This document shows, piece by piece, positions 21,355 through 29,348 of a DNA stretch of 64,000 nt (the stretch's first letter is position 1; the number at the start of each line of letters is the position of its first letter). The translations under genes and the position numbers were made by a program. The DNA is from Klenkia soli (GTDB taxonomy: Bacteria > Actinomycetota > Actinomycetes > Mycobacteriales > Geodermatophilaceae). The stretch is taken from the NCBI RefSeq assembly GCF_900103975.1, contig NZ_FNIR01000005.1, forward strand, positions 69,934 through 133,933, in the 5' to 3' direction. The notes beneath the pieces are model-generated. The model was not told where the DNA came from and ran no database searches. It saw only the letters and a program-made list of their open reading frames with translations.

Positions 21355-21803
21355 TCCGGCGCCTTGTCGGCCGGGCCCGGCGTCCAGGGGGCGAGGGGCT
21401 CGGCCGGCGGCGCCGCGGGCGCGGCGGCGTCGACCGCCGGGCCGTAGCGGTTGGGGCCGGGCTGCCCGGGCACGAAGCCGCAGATGCCGAAGAGCGCCAG
21501 CTGGCCGAACAGCGGGACGACGTTGAGCAGCAGCCACCAGGCCGAGCGGCCCTGGTCGTGCAGCCGGGTGGCCTGCGAGCTCAGCGTCGGGGCGATCGTC
21601 AGGTAGCCGATGGCCGTGGTCGCCGCACCCAGCTCGAGCACCGTCTCGCGCCCCTCGGCGACGGCCAGCAGGTTGGTGTCGCCGAAGGAGAGGTCGACCC
21701 CGATCGCCAGCACGGTCAGCAGCATGATGGGCAGCACGTAGTGCAGCCAGAACACCCGACGGCCGATGCGGCCCCGCCGCACGTACCAGTTGATGAACTC
21801 CAC
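21330..21803 (-). CDS. DUF805 family membrane protein
   Basis: 157 residues. The opening VEFINWYVRRGRIGRRVFW and later RLHDQGRSAWWLLL are the DUF805 hallmarks (RxGRxxFW and RLhDxGrSGWW). Four membrane helices are likely. The C-terminal 40 residues are Pro/Ala-rich. GTG has GGAGG 6 nt upstream. Function of the family is unknown. Confidence 0.85.
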   Translation of the reverse strand: MEFINWYVRRGRIGRRVFWLHYVLPIMLLTVLAIGVDLSFGDTNLLAVAEGRETVLELGAATTAIGYLTIAPTLSSQATRLHDQGRSAWWLLLNVVPLFGQLALFGICGFVPGQPGPNRYGPAVDAAAPAAPPAEPLAPWTPGPADKAPDYPPSDWR

Positions 21804-21855
21804 GACGCTCCTCCGACTCCCGACCTGGTGCTCGACGGTACGGGGTGCCCGACCC

Positions 21856-22752
21856 TCAGACCCGCTGCCGGGCCCCCGCCGCGATGGCCGCTTCGGCCGC
21901 CGCCAGCACCCGCACCTGCTCGGCGCCGTAGGCGGCGTCGCAGGGGTGCGCACCACCGGTCAGCGCCGCGGCCTGCAGCTCGGTGACGGCCACCGCGTGC
22001 GCCAGGTGGGCGGTGCGGCCCTCCTCGGGCAGCAGCACCAGCCGACCGGCGTCGCCGTGCACCCAGAACTCCTCGCCGGCCGACAGCGGCGACGCGGTCG
22101 CCGAGAGCGTGAGCGTGCTGGTCGGGCCGGCCTCGTGCTCGAGGATCACGTTCACCGTGCCGTCGGCGGCCCGGCTGCCCTGCGCGGCCACCACCGGCCC
22201 CAGCACCGGGGTGAGCAGCGACAGCGCGTGCGGGCCGAGGTCCCACAGCGGCGCACCGGGCTCGGCCCGCCACACCGACCCCCGGAACGGGCTGTCGGCG
22301 GCGAATGTGCTGGCCAGCCAGGTCACGGAGCCACCCACCAGCGTCGAGCGGGAGGCCTGTTCCAGCCAGGTGGTCGCCGACGTCCGGAAGCGGAAGGTCA
22401 GGAACACCACCGAGGCGACCCCGGCCGCAGCGGTCGCGGCGACCACCCGGTCGGCGTCGGCGACCGAGAGGGCGACCGGCTTCTCCAGCAGCAGGTGGCA
22501 CCCGGCCTCCGCCGCCCGCACCGCGAGGTCGGGCTGGACGGCCGGCGGGACCGAGATGCTCACGGCGTCCACGTCGGCCAGCAGCGCGTCCAGGTCGTCG
22601 GTGCCGGCCACGTCGTACCGCGCGGCGGCGGCCTGCGCCTTGCCGGCGTCCCGGCCCCAGATGCCCACGAGCTCGGCGTCGGGGTGCTCGGCCAGGGAGG
22701 CCGCGTGCACCTCGGTGGCCCAGAACCCACTGCCCAGCACGGCGAAGCGCAC
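21856..22752 (-). CDS. Gfo/Idh/MocA-family oxidoreductase
   Basis: 298 residues. N-terminal Rossmann fold with VLGSGFWATEVH (GxGxxxxxxH-type dinucleotide motif) and the conserved EKP in LLLEKPVALS (about 93-101). A C-terminal beta-sheet domain carries WDLGPHALSLL, with the usual catalytic-site His. Family members oxidise or reduce sugars, inositols or sugar-nucleotides; this one's substrate is unknown. Its GTG shares one base with the upp stop (TAGTG), suggesting co-translation. Confidence 0.85.
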   Translation of the reverse strand: MRFAVLGSGFWATEVHAASLAEHPDAELVGIWGRDAGKAQAAAARYDVAGTDDLDALLADVDAVSISVPPAVQPDLAVRAAEAGCHLLLEKPVALSVADADRVVAATAAAGVASVVFLTFRFRTSATTWLEQASRSTLVGGSVTWLASTFAADSPFRGSVWRAEPGAPLWDLGPHALSLLTPVLGPVVAAQGSRAADGTVNVILEHEAGPTSTLTLSATASPLSAGEEFWVHGDAGRLVLLPEEGRTAHLAHAVAVTELQAAALTGGAHPCDAAYGAEQVRVLAAAEAAIAAGARQRV

Positions 22753-23375
22753 TAGACGGCGCCGAACTGGCGGTCGCCGGCGTCGCCGAGGCCCGGGACG
22801 ATGTAGGCGTTCTCGTTGAGCTCCTCGTCGATCGAGCCGGTGAACACCCGCAGCGGGAGGCCGGACTCCTCCAGCCGGCGCAGGCCCTCGGGGGCGGCCA
22901 GCGCGCACAGCACGGTGATGGAGGTGCAGCCGCGCTGGGTGAGCAACGTGCAGCAGTGCACCAGCGACCCACCGGTGGCCAACATCGGGTCCAGCACGAA
23001 GACCTCGCGGTCGACCAGCGTCTCGGGCAGCGAGGCCATGTAGGCCTCGGGCTCGAAGGTGGTCTCGTTGCGGGCCAGCCCGACGAAGCCCATCTGCGAC
23101 TCCGGCAGCAGCGAGTGCGCGGTGTCGGCCATGCCGAGCCCGGCCCGCAGCACCGGCACGATCAGCGGCGGGGCGGCCAACCGGTAGCCGGTCGTGGTGG
23201 TCACCGGGGTGGTGATCTCGTACTCCTCGACCGTGAGCTCGCGGGTGGCCTCGAAGACCAGCAGCTCGGTGAGGTCCCGCAGCGCGGCGCGGAACGCGGC
23301 GTTGTCGGTGCGCTCGTCGCGCATCCGGGTCAGTCGGGCGCGGGCGATCGGGTGGTCCACGACGGTCAGCTGCAC
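22752..23375 (-). CDS. upp: Uracil phosphoribosyltransferase
   Basis: 207 residues, the normal length. It converts uracil and PRPP to UMP in the cytosol, salvaging the uracil that DeoA releases. Seen: PVLRAGLGM, the PRPP-binding loop [13 protein letters not shown], and the uracil-specific C-terminal [16 protein letters not shown]. No SD precedes the GTG; a TACCGT hexamer lies 6 nt upstream instead. Confidence 0.96.
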   Translation of the reverse strand: MQLTVVDHPIARARLTRMRDERTDNAAFRAALRDLTELLVFEATRELTVEEYEITTPVTTTTGYRLAAPPLIVPVLRAGLGMADTAHSLLPESQMGFVGLARNETTFEPEAYMASLPETLVDREVFVLDPMLATGGSLVHCCTLLTQRGCTSITVLCALAAPEGLRRLEESGLPLRVFTGSIDEELNENAYIVPGLGDAGDRQFGAV

Positions 23376-23571
23376 CGCTGCACGGTAGCCGCCGACCCAC
23401 GGTGACCGGGAGACCACGGCGAAACCCGATCGGTGCGACGCCCCACCCCGACGGGTGAGGTCGAACTACGGACGCTCAGGTTCCGAATCACCGGATCCGT
23501 TGATCGTGCACAACGGGACGAAATGGTTCCGAGAAAGCATCGTCCGTCGCATCGACCCCGGAGCTGAGCCC
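23376..23571. promoter_or_regulatory. Divergent region between upp and the TasA-like gene, with a repeated GGTTCCGA
   Basis: 196 nt, locally poorer in GC than the genes. The octamer GGTTCCGA occurs at 23479-23486 and 23525-23532, 46 nt apart, both upstream of the TasA-like gene and in the same orientation. This could be a regulator site or part of an ECF-type promoter; no complete promoter is evident. The SD of the plus-strand gene (CGGAG) is at 23559-23563. Confidence 0.35.
23382..23387 (-). promoter_or_regulatory. -10 hexamer TACCGT, 6 nt before the upp GTG (leaderless)
   Basis: On the minus strand TACCGT is followed by GCAGCG and GTG 23375, with no SD. Same layout as at deoD. Confidence 0.55.
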
Positions 23572-24210
23572 GTGACCACCTCGACCACCACCACCGGCCC
23601 GACGGTCACCCCGTCCGCGGCACCCGCCCCCTGCCACACCCACCGCCGTCGGGGCCGGATCGTCGGGGCCGCCGCGGTCGCCCTCGCCGGCGCCAGCCTG
23701 CTGGGCACCGGCGCCTTCTCGGCCTGGAACGCCACCACCGCCGTGTCGGGCAACGTGGCCGCGGGCGTCGTCACGCCGGCGTTGGTGGACGCCAACGGCG
23801 GCTCGTTCACCACCGCGGTGGCCAACCTGCTGCCCGCGGACTACTTCTACCGCTACGTCGACGTGCGCAACGACGGTTCCGCGCCGAGCACGTTCACCGG
23901 CACCGTGACCGCCTCCGGTGACCTGGCCGGCCAGGTGCTGGTCGAGGCGACCAGCTGCTCGGTCGCGTGGACCGCCGGCAGCGTCTGCAGCGGCACGACC
24001 ACCGCGCTGGGCACCGGGACGCCGACCGCCGCCACGCCGCTGGTCGTCAACCACGGCACGGTCGCGAACGGTGCCTCCGCCGCCCAGCACGTGCGCTACA
24101 AGTTCACCTTCTCCGCGAGTGCCCCCTCGACCCTGCAGGGCAAGACCGGCAGCCTCTCCGCGACCGTCAGCAACACCGCGGTCGGCGGCAACGACCGCAC
24201 CGGCGGCTGA
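23572..24210 (+). CDS. TasA/CalY-like secreted protein with SipW-type signal peptide
   Basis: 212 residues. A basic RRRGR region precedes a hydrophobic stretch (about 30-50), ending LLGTGAFSAWN; then NVAAGVVTPALV. This follows the layout of SipW-dependent signal peptides (G-T-x-A-x-F-S, then N-x-F-x-AG), as in camelysin and TasA. The mature part looks like a beta-sandwich: YRYVDVRNDGSAPSTF, then Cys129 and Cys139 in SCSVAWTAGSVC, a probable disulfide loop. Such proteins form biofilm fibres or surface-bound factors in Firmicutes; here the role is inferred. GTG has GGAG 8 nt upstream. It starts a tight cassette with a paralogue and a matching signal peptidase. Confidence 0.75.
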   Translation: MTTSTTTTGPTVTPSAAPAPCHTHRRRGRIVGAAAVALAGASLLGTGAFSAWNATTAVSGNVAAGVVTPALVDANGGSFTTAVANLLPADYFYRYVDVRNDGSAPSTFTGTVTASGDLAGQVLVEATSCSVAWTAGSVCSGTTTALGTGTPTAATPLVVNHGTVANGASAAQHVRYKFTFSASAPSTLQGKTGSLSATVSNTAVGGNDRTGG

Positions 24211-24216
24211 TCCGCC

Positions 24217-24795
24217 GTGCTGACGACCCCGCCACGACGAAGGACCGGGCGGACCACCGCCGCGGCCCTCGTCGTGGCGGGGTTCCTCCTGGGGTTCGTC
24301 GTCCTGCTGCAGGCCGCGACCCCGGCGGTGGCCGCCCCCTGGGTGGGCACCGCCACGACGTCCAGCCCGGTCACGATGGCCCGGGTGGGCAGCTCGTTCC
24401 AGAACGCCGTCGGGACCGGCACGGTGTCGCCGACGCAGTACGCGCTGTCGGGCCTGCTGACGACGGCCACCGGGTACGTGGAGCTGGCCAACACCTCGAC
24501 CATCCCGGCGACCCTCACCCTGTCGATGTCGACGGGCAACCTCATCGGGACGTCGCCGGTCTCGGTCTGCCCCGTGCCGTGGAACACCACGACCGGGGTC
24601 TGCCCGGGTGTGGTCGCGACGGTCGGGTCGGCCGCGCAGCCCAACCAGGCCGTCACCTACAGCACCACCGCCCCGGTGGACGCCAACGCCTCGATCTACC
24701 TGAAGGTGCAGGTCACCGGCGTGCTCAACACGGTCACCCTCACCGCGACACCGGTCGTCACCCGGCCGGGCGGCGCGGACCGGACGACGACGTGA
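24217..24795 (+). CDS. Secreted beta-sandwich protein, divergent paralogue of the TasA/CalY-like protein
   Basis: 192 residues. An Arg-rich n-region, a hydrophobic segment (15-40) and a likely cleavage near AVAA-PW. The mature part shares features with the upstream protein: GYVELANTSTIPATLTL parallels YVDVRNDGSAPSTFTG, and VCPVPWNTTTGVC (Cys118, Cys129) parallels SCSVAWTAGSVC, both C-x-V-x-W ending V-C. It starts 6 nt after the upstream stop and ends inside the signal peptidase start (GTGA). It is therefore probably a second substrate or a fibre component. No database family is recognised from memory. Confidence 0.65.
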   Translation: MLTTPPRRRTGRTTAAALVVAGFLLGFVVLLQAATPAVAAPWVGTATTSSPVTMARVGSSFQNAVGTGTVSPTQYALSGLLTTATGYVELANTSTIPATLTLSMSTGNLIGTSPVSVCPVPWNTTTGVCPGVVATVGSAAQPNQAVTYSTTAPVDANASIYLKVQVTGVLNTVTLTATPVVTRPGGADRTTT

Positions 24796-25319
24796 GCCAC
24801 CGCCTGCGCCGCACCGCGGTCGTCGTCGCCCAGGTCCTGGTCGTGGCCGCGGTGGTCGTCGTGCACCTGTGCGGCGTCCGGCTGGTCCCGGTGCTCACCG
24901 GGTCGATGACCCCCTACTCCCCGGCCGGCTCCCTCGTGGTCACCGTGCCCGTCGCCGGGGAGGACGTCGCCGTGGGCGACGTCGTGGCCTTCCGCCCCCC
25001 GGCTCCCTTCGAGGTCGTCGGCGGGCACCCGATCCTGCACCGGGTCGCGGGCCTGACCGGTGCCCCCGGGTCACCGCTGATGACCACCCAGGGCGACGCC
25101 AACCCCACCGCCGACCCCTGGCAGGTCTCCCTCGCCGGCGCCGACCTCGGCCGGTCGGTGCTGGTCATCCCCTGGGTCGGCCGCCTCGTCGCCGGCGGTG
25201 CGGGGTCCACCCTGGCCTCGCTGGCCGGTGGCGCCTTGCTGCTGGGCGGTCTGGGCGCGCTGCGCCGCGGTCGCCGGGAGTCGCGGTCGTGCCCGGACTG
25301 CACCCCGGCGGCGGCCTGA
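24792..25319 (+). CDS. sipW: SipW-like (ER/archaeal-type, S26B) signal peptidase I
   Basis: 175 residues. The catalytic serine is S38 in TGSMTP after an N-terminal membrane helix (8-27). The general base is His83 (ILHRV), where bacterial P-type peptidases have Lys; the acidic residues are in TQGDANPTAD (D102, D109). Ser-His with the GDAN box defines the SipW/Sec11 type. A second membrane helix (about 147-165) precedes an Arg-rich tail with two Cys. It overlaps the second secreted-protein gene by 4 nt. The pairing with two SipW-type substrates mirrors sipW-tasA of Bacillus, which supports the functional link. Confidence 0.88.
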   Translation: MSHRLRRTAVVVAQVLVVAAVVVVHLCGVRLVPVLTGSMTPYSPAGSLVVTVPVAGEDVAVGDVVAFRPPAPFEVVGGHPILHRVAGLTGAPGSPLMTTQGDANPTADPWQVSLAGADLGRSVLVIPWVGRLVAGGAGSTLASLAGGALLLGGLGALRRGRRESRSCPDCTPAAA

Positions 25320-25369
25320 TCGCTGCACGGCCGGACCCGGGCAGACCGGCGACGTGGAGAATGCCGGTC

Positions 25370-26359
25370 ATGACGCACGTGCTCGACCCCACGGCAGCGG
25401 GGCGCCCGGTCACCACCGGGGCACCCGACGCGTTCGCCGACGTGACCCGGTCCGACTCCGCCTTCCGCGCCTTCCTGCACGGCCTGCCCGGGGTCGACCA
25501 GGTCGGCGCCGAGGCCCGCGCCGCGCAGCTGGGCACGCGCTCGATCAAGACCACGGCCAAGGCCTGGGCGATCGACACCGCGATCTCGATGGTCGACCTG
25601 ACCACGCTCGAGGGCGCCGACACCCCGGGCAAGGTCCGGTCGCTGGCCGCCAAGGCCCGCCGCCCCGACCCGACCGACGCCGGCTGCCCGGCCGTGGCCG
25701 CGGTCTGCGTCTACGGCGACCTGGCCGGGGTGGCCCGCGACGCCCTGGCCGGCACCGGTATCCACACCGCCGCCGTCGCCACCGCGTTCCCGTCGGGCCG
25801 GGCCAGTCGCGCGGTCAAGCTGGCCGACGTGCGGGACGCCGTCGAGGCCGGCGCCGACGAGATCGACATGGTCATCGACCGCGGCGCGTTCCTGGCCGGC
25901 CGCTACCTCGACGTGTTCGAGGAGGTCGTGGCGGTCAAGGAGGCCTGCGGCCCCGCCCACCTCAAGGTGATCCTCGAGACCGGTGAGCTGCGCACCTACG
26001 ACGCCGTCCGGCGGGCGTCCTGGCTGGCGATGCTGGCCGGGGGCGACTTCATCAAGACCTCCACCGGCAAGGTCTCCCCCGCCGCCACGCTCCCGGTCTG
26101 CCTGGTGATGCTGGAGGCCGTGCGCGACTTCCGCGACGCCACCGGGGTGCAGATCGGCGTCAAGCCCGCCGGGGGGATCAAGACCACCAAGGACGCCGTC
26201 AAGCACCTGGTGATGATCAACGAGGTGGTCGGCGCCGACTGGCTGAGCCCCGACTGGTTCCGGTTCGGCGCCTCCAGCCTGCTCAACGACCTGCTCCTGC
26301 AGCGCCAGAAGCTCCGCACCGGCCACTACTCCGGCCCCGACCACGTCTCGGTGGACTGA
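25370..26359 (+). CDS. deoC: Deoxyribose-phosphate aldolase
   Basis: 329 residues. It cleaves 2-deoxyribose-5-phosphate to glyceraldehyde-3-phosphate and acetaldehyde. The Schiff-base lysine is in FIKTSTGK, the second lysine in GVKPAGGIKT, and the proton relay is AVCVYGDL. The longer length with an N-terminal extension of about 60 residues is typical of the long actinobacterial/metazoan form. ATG 25370 is chosen because GGAG is 10 nt upstream; ATG 25361 would leave no spacing. The next gene (aldehyde dehydrogenase) starts one base after the stop, a natural partner for disposing of acetaldehyde. Confidence 0.95.
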   Translation: MTHVLDPTAAGRPVTTGAPDAFADVTRSDSAFRAFLHGLPGVDQVGAEARAAQLGTRSIKTTAKAWAIDTAISMVDLTTLEGADTPGKVRSLAAKARRPDPTDAGCPAVAAVCVYGDLAGVARDALAGTGIHTAAVATAFPSGRASRAVKLADVRDAVEAGADEIDMVIDRGAFLAGRYLDVFEEVVAVKEACGPAHLKVILETGELRTYDAVRRASWLAMLAGGDFIKTSTGKVSPAATLPVCLVMLEAVRDFRDATGVQIGVKPAGGIKTTKDAVKHLVMINEVVGADWLSPDWFRFGASSLLNDLLLQRQKLRTGHYSGPDHVSVD

Positions 26360-26360
26360 C

Positions 26361-27800
26361 ATGACCAGCGTCTTCGAGTACGCCCCCGCCCCCGAGTCCC
26401 GGTCGATCGTCGACATCGCCCCCAGCTACGGGCTCTTCGTCGACGGCGAGTTCACCGCCGGGCAGGGCACCCCGCTGACGACCGTGAACCCGGCGACCGA
26501 GGAGGTGCTCAGCGAGATCGCGGTGGGCACCGACGCCGACGTCGACCGCGCCGTCCGCGCCGCCCGCAAGGCGTTCACCCGCGTCTGGGGGCCGATGCGC
26601 CCCGCCGACCGCGGCAAGTACCTGTTCCGCATCGCCCGGCTGCTGCAGGAGCGGGCGCGGGAGTTCGCCGTCCTCGAGACCCTGGACAACGGCAAGCCGA
26701 TCACCGAGTCCCGCGACGTCGACGTCCCCCTCGCCGCGGCGCACTTCTTCTACCACGCAGGCTGGGCCGACAAGCTCGACCACGTGGGCCTGGGCGCCGC
26801 CCCCCGCCCGCACGGCGTGGCCGGCCAGGTCATCCCGTGGAACTTCCCGCTGATGATGCTGGCCTGGAAGGTCGCCCCGGCACTGGCGGCGGGCAACACC
26901 GTCGTCCTGAAGCCGGCGGAGACCACGCCGCTCACCGCGCTGCTGTTCGCGGAGATCTGCCAGCATGCCGATCTGCCCCCGGGCGTGGTCAACATCGTGA
27001 CCGGCGCCGGCGACACCGGGCGCGCGGTCGTCGAGCACCCGGACGTCGACAAGGTCGCCTTCACCGGCTCGACCGAGGTCGGCAAGCAGATCGCCCGCGC
27101 GGTCGCGGGGACGCAGAAGGTGCTCACCCTGGAGCTGGGCGGCAAGGCGGCGAACATCGTCTTCGACGACGCGCCGGTCGACCAGGCCGTCGAGGGCATC
27201 GTGCGCGGCATCTTCTTCAACCAGGGCCACGTCTGCTGCGCGGGTTCCCGGCTGCTGGTGCAGGAATCGGTGCACGACGAGGTGATCGCCTCGCTGCAGC
27301 GGCGCATGGGCACGCTGCGCGTGGGTGACCCGCTGGACAAGAACACCGACATCGGGGCCATCAACTCCCGCGAGCAGCTGGCCCGCATCCGCGAGCTGGT
27401 GGGCATCGGCGAGGCCGAGGGCGCGCACCTGTGGCAGCCGGCCGGCGAGCTGCCCGAGCGGGGCAACTGGTTCAAGCCCACGGTGTTCACCGACGTCTCC
27501 CCCGCCCACCGGATCGCCCGCGACGAGGTGTTCGGCCCGGTGCTGTCGGTGCTGACCTTCCGCACGCCGGACGAGGCGGTGGCCAAGGCGAACAACTCGA
27601 CCTACGGGCTGTCGGCCGGCATCTGGTCGGAGAAGGGCTCGCGGATCCTGTCGATCGCGAACCAGCTCCGGGCCGGCGTGGTGTGGGCCAACACGTTCAA
27701 CCAGTTCGACCCGACGTCGCCGTTCGGTGGCTACAAGCAGTCCGGCCACGGACGCGAGGGCGGCCGCCTGGGCCTGCGCGCGTACCTGAAGGAGTCCTGA
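26361..27800 (+). CDS. NAD(P)-dependent aldehyde dehydrogenase
   Basis: 479 residues. All ALDH landmarks are present: cofactor-binding PWNFPLMM and KPAETTP, TGSTEVG, catalytic Glu258 in LELGGK, catalytic Cys at 292/293 in GHVCCAGSR, EVFGPVLSV, and the C-terminal PFGGYKQSGHGREGG. Position directly behind deoC suggests it oxidises acetaldehyde from deoxyribose breakdown. That is inference from context; the family is broad. Confidence 0.93.
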   Translation: MTSVFEYAPAPESRSIVDIAPSYGLFVDGEFTAGQGTPLTTVNPATEEVLSEIAVGTDADVDRAVRAARKAFTRVWGPMRPADRGKYLFRIARLLQERAREFAVLETLDNGKPITESRDVDVPLAAAHFFYHAGWADKLDHVGLGAAPRPHGVAGQVIPWNFPLMMLAWKVAPALAAGNTVVLKPAETTPLTALLFAEICQHADLPPGVVNIVTGAGDTGRAVVEHPDVDKVAFTGSTEVGKQIARAVAGTQKVLTLELGGKAANIVFDDAPVDQAVEGIVRGIFFNQGHVCCAGSRLLVQESVHDEVIASLQRRMGTLRVGDPLDKNTDIGAINSREQLARIRELVGIGEAEGAHLWQPAGELPERGNWFKPTVFTDVSPAHRIARDEVFGPVLSVLTFRTPDEAVAKANNSTYGLSAGIWSEKGSRILSIANQLRAGVVWANTFNQFDPTSPFGGYKQSGHGREGGRLGLRAYLKES

Positions 27801-28663
27801 TGAGCGACCGGCTGGCCGTGCGCAAGACCTACAAGCTGTACCTGGGCGGGAAGTTCCCCCGGTCGGAGTCCGGCCGCACCTACTCCGTCACCGATGCGAA
27901 GGGGGCCTTCGTGGCCAACGCGGCGTGGGCCTCGCGCAAGGACGCCCGGGACGCCGTCGTGGCCGCCCGCGGCGCCTTCGCCGGGTGGTCGACCGCGACC
28001 GCCTACAACCGCGGCCAGGTGCTCTACCGGGTGGCCGAGGTGATGGAGGGCCGGGCCGCGCAGTTCGCCGACGAGGTGGCCGCGGGCGAGGGCCTGTCAG
28101 CCGCCAAGGCCCGGGCCGCCGTCGACGCCGCGGTCGACCGCTGGGTCTGGTACGCCGGCTGGACCGACAAGCTCGCGTCGGTGCTCGGCGGCACCAACCC
28201 GGTCGCCGGACCGTTCTTCGACTTCTCGGTGCCCGAGCCCTCCGGGGTGGTCGCCGTCCTGGCACCGCAGCGGTCCTCGCTGCTGGGCCTGGTCAGCGTG
28301 CTGGCCCCGGTGCTGGCCACCGGGTGCACCGCGGTCCTGGTGAGCTCGCACGAGCGCCCGCTGCCGGCGATCACGCTGTCCGAGGTGCTGGCCACCTCCG
28401 ACGTCCCCGGCGGGGTGGCCAACCTGCTCACCGGGTCGGCGGCCGAGATCGGTCCGTGGCTGGCCGAGCACGCCGACGTCGACGGCATCGACCTCGCCGG
28501 GGCGGGGACGGCGGCGATGGAGCTCGAGCGCTCGGCCGCCGGCACGCTCAAGCGCGTGCTGCGTGCTCCCGCCGAGGAGCCGGACTGGACGGCCGACCCC
28601 GGCCTGACCCGCATGACCCCGTTCCTGGAGACCAAGACCGTCTGGCATCCGATCGGCGTGTGA
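27800..28663 (+). CDS. Truncated aldehyde dehydrogenase-like protein (N-terminal half only, no catalytic Cys)
   Basis: 287 residues that align to the first part of ALDH: KLYLGGKFPRSESGRTY, DAVVAARGAFAGW, the cofactor segment PSGVVAVLAPQRSSLLGLV, GGVANLLTGS. It lacks the LELGGK Glu motif, the catalytic Cys loop and the C-terminal half; it ends KTVWHPIGV. ATG overlaps the preceding ALDH stop (TGATG), so the two are made together. Reading is intact and codon use is normal, so this looks like a retained half-protein and not a decaying gene. It could be a regulatory or structural partner of the full-length enzyme. Confidence 0.8.
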   Translation: MSDRLAVRKTYKLYLGGKFPRSESGRTYSVTDAKGAFVANAAWASRKDARDAVVAARGAFAGWSTATAYNRGQVLYRVAEVMEGRAAQFADEVAAGEGLSAAKARAAVDAAVDRWVWYAGWTDKLASVLGGTNPVAGPFFDFSVPEPSGVVAVLAPQRSSLLGLVSVLAPVLATGCTAVLVSSHERPLPAITLSEVLATSDVPGGVANLLTGSAAEIGPWLAEHADVDGIDLAGAGTAAMELERSAAGTLKRVLRAPAEEPDWTADPGLTRMTPFLETKTVWHPIGV

Positions 28664-28744
28664 GGCCCCTCGCAGGGGCCCGCCCCGAGGAACGAGGGGT
28701 GGGGGGCGAGGGGGTCCTTCTGCTGGCACCCGATCGGCCTCTGA
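28643..28744. repeat. Imperfect 21-bp direct repeats flanking a hairpin element at the end of the truncated ALDH gene
   Basis: 28643-28663 (the last codons and stop of the ALDH-like gene, TGGCATCCGATCGGC then GTGTGA) recurs at 28724-28744 as TGGCACCCGATCGGC then CTCTGA, 18 of 21 identical. Between them lies repeat copy A. This looks like a duplicated gene end with an inserted or duplicated palindrome. Confidence 0.7.
28664..28720. repeat. Hairpin repeat family, copy A
   Basis: Begins with a perfect stem GGCCCCT-CGC-AGGGGCC (28664-28680) and ends GGTGGGGGGCGAGGGGGTCC. The outer CCCCTCGC and GCGAGGGG can also pair across the element. Both ends match copy B at 60107-60164 closely; the middle differs. 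It lies between convergent genes and may serve as a terminator. Confidence 0.65.
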
Positions 28745-28768
28745 CTGCCGAGAACCGCAGTTTCTGGG

Positions 28769-29293
28769 TCAGGAGGTGGCGAGGCGTTCGAGCAGCGTGA
28801 CCAGGGCGCTGTCGTCGGCGACGCCGGGCAGGCCGGTGAGGCTCTCCAGGTAGAGGCCGTCACCCACCAGCCGCACCAGCCGGGCCACCACCGGGTCGGC
28901 GATCAGCTCCTCGAGGGCCGATGTCCAGCCGTGCTCGACGTCGGCGATGGCTCGTCGGGCGGTCGGCTGACCGGTGCCGGCCAGGCCGAGGAGTGCCTGG
29001 TAGGTGCGACCGAGGCCGGTGGCCACCTCGCTGGTGGCCGTGGACACCCAGTAGGCGACCGGGCCCTCGGGTGAGGTCCGCAGCCGCTCGACGTCCTCGG
29101 CCGCCCGGCTCCGCAGCCGGTCGGCCAGCCCGTCGACCAGGGCCTCCTTGCTGGGGAAGTGGTAGAGCAACCCGCCCTTGGACACCGCGGCCGCCTGGGC
29201 CACCGCGTCGAGGGTGACGGTGGCCCCGGCGCCCTCGACGAGCAACCCCTCGTAGGCGTCCAGCACGCGGTCGCGGTTCGACGGTCTCGCCAT
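28769..29293 (-). CDS. TetR-family transcriptional repressor
   Basis: 174 residues. The N-terminal helix-turn-helix is VTLDAVAQAAAVSKGGLLYHFPSKEAL (about 26-52; shown here only as landmarks VTLDAVAQ and LYHFPSKEAL), standard for TetR. The C-terminal ligand-binding domain resembles the TetR_C_6 type. It is divergently transcribed from a DHA2 drug-efflux gene with a palindrome between them, so it most likely represses that pump and itself. The ATG is 8 nt from a TACAGT hexamer. Confidence 0.9.
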   Translation of the reverse strand: MARPSNRDRVLDAYEGLLVEGAGATVTLDAVAQAAAVSKGGLLYHFPSKEALVDGLADRLRSRAAEDVERLRTSPEGPVAYWVSTATSEVATGLGRTYQALLGLAGTGQPTARRAIADVEHGWTSALEELIADPVVARLVRLVGDGLYLESLTGLPGVADDSALVTLLERLATS

Positions 29294-29303
29294 GGTCGGT
29301 TAC

Positions 29304-29323
29304 TGTACCGGCTGGACGGTACA
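29304..29323. promoter_or_regulatory. Probable TetR operator between the repressor and MFS genes
   Basis: Perfect inverted repeat TGTACCG-6 nt-CGGTACA, centred between the two divergent starts. It covers TACAGT (minus strand), a plausible -10 for the repressor, so binding would block both promoters. Confidence 0.7.
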
Positions 29324-29348
29324 TCCACCACGAGTCGAACGAGGGACC

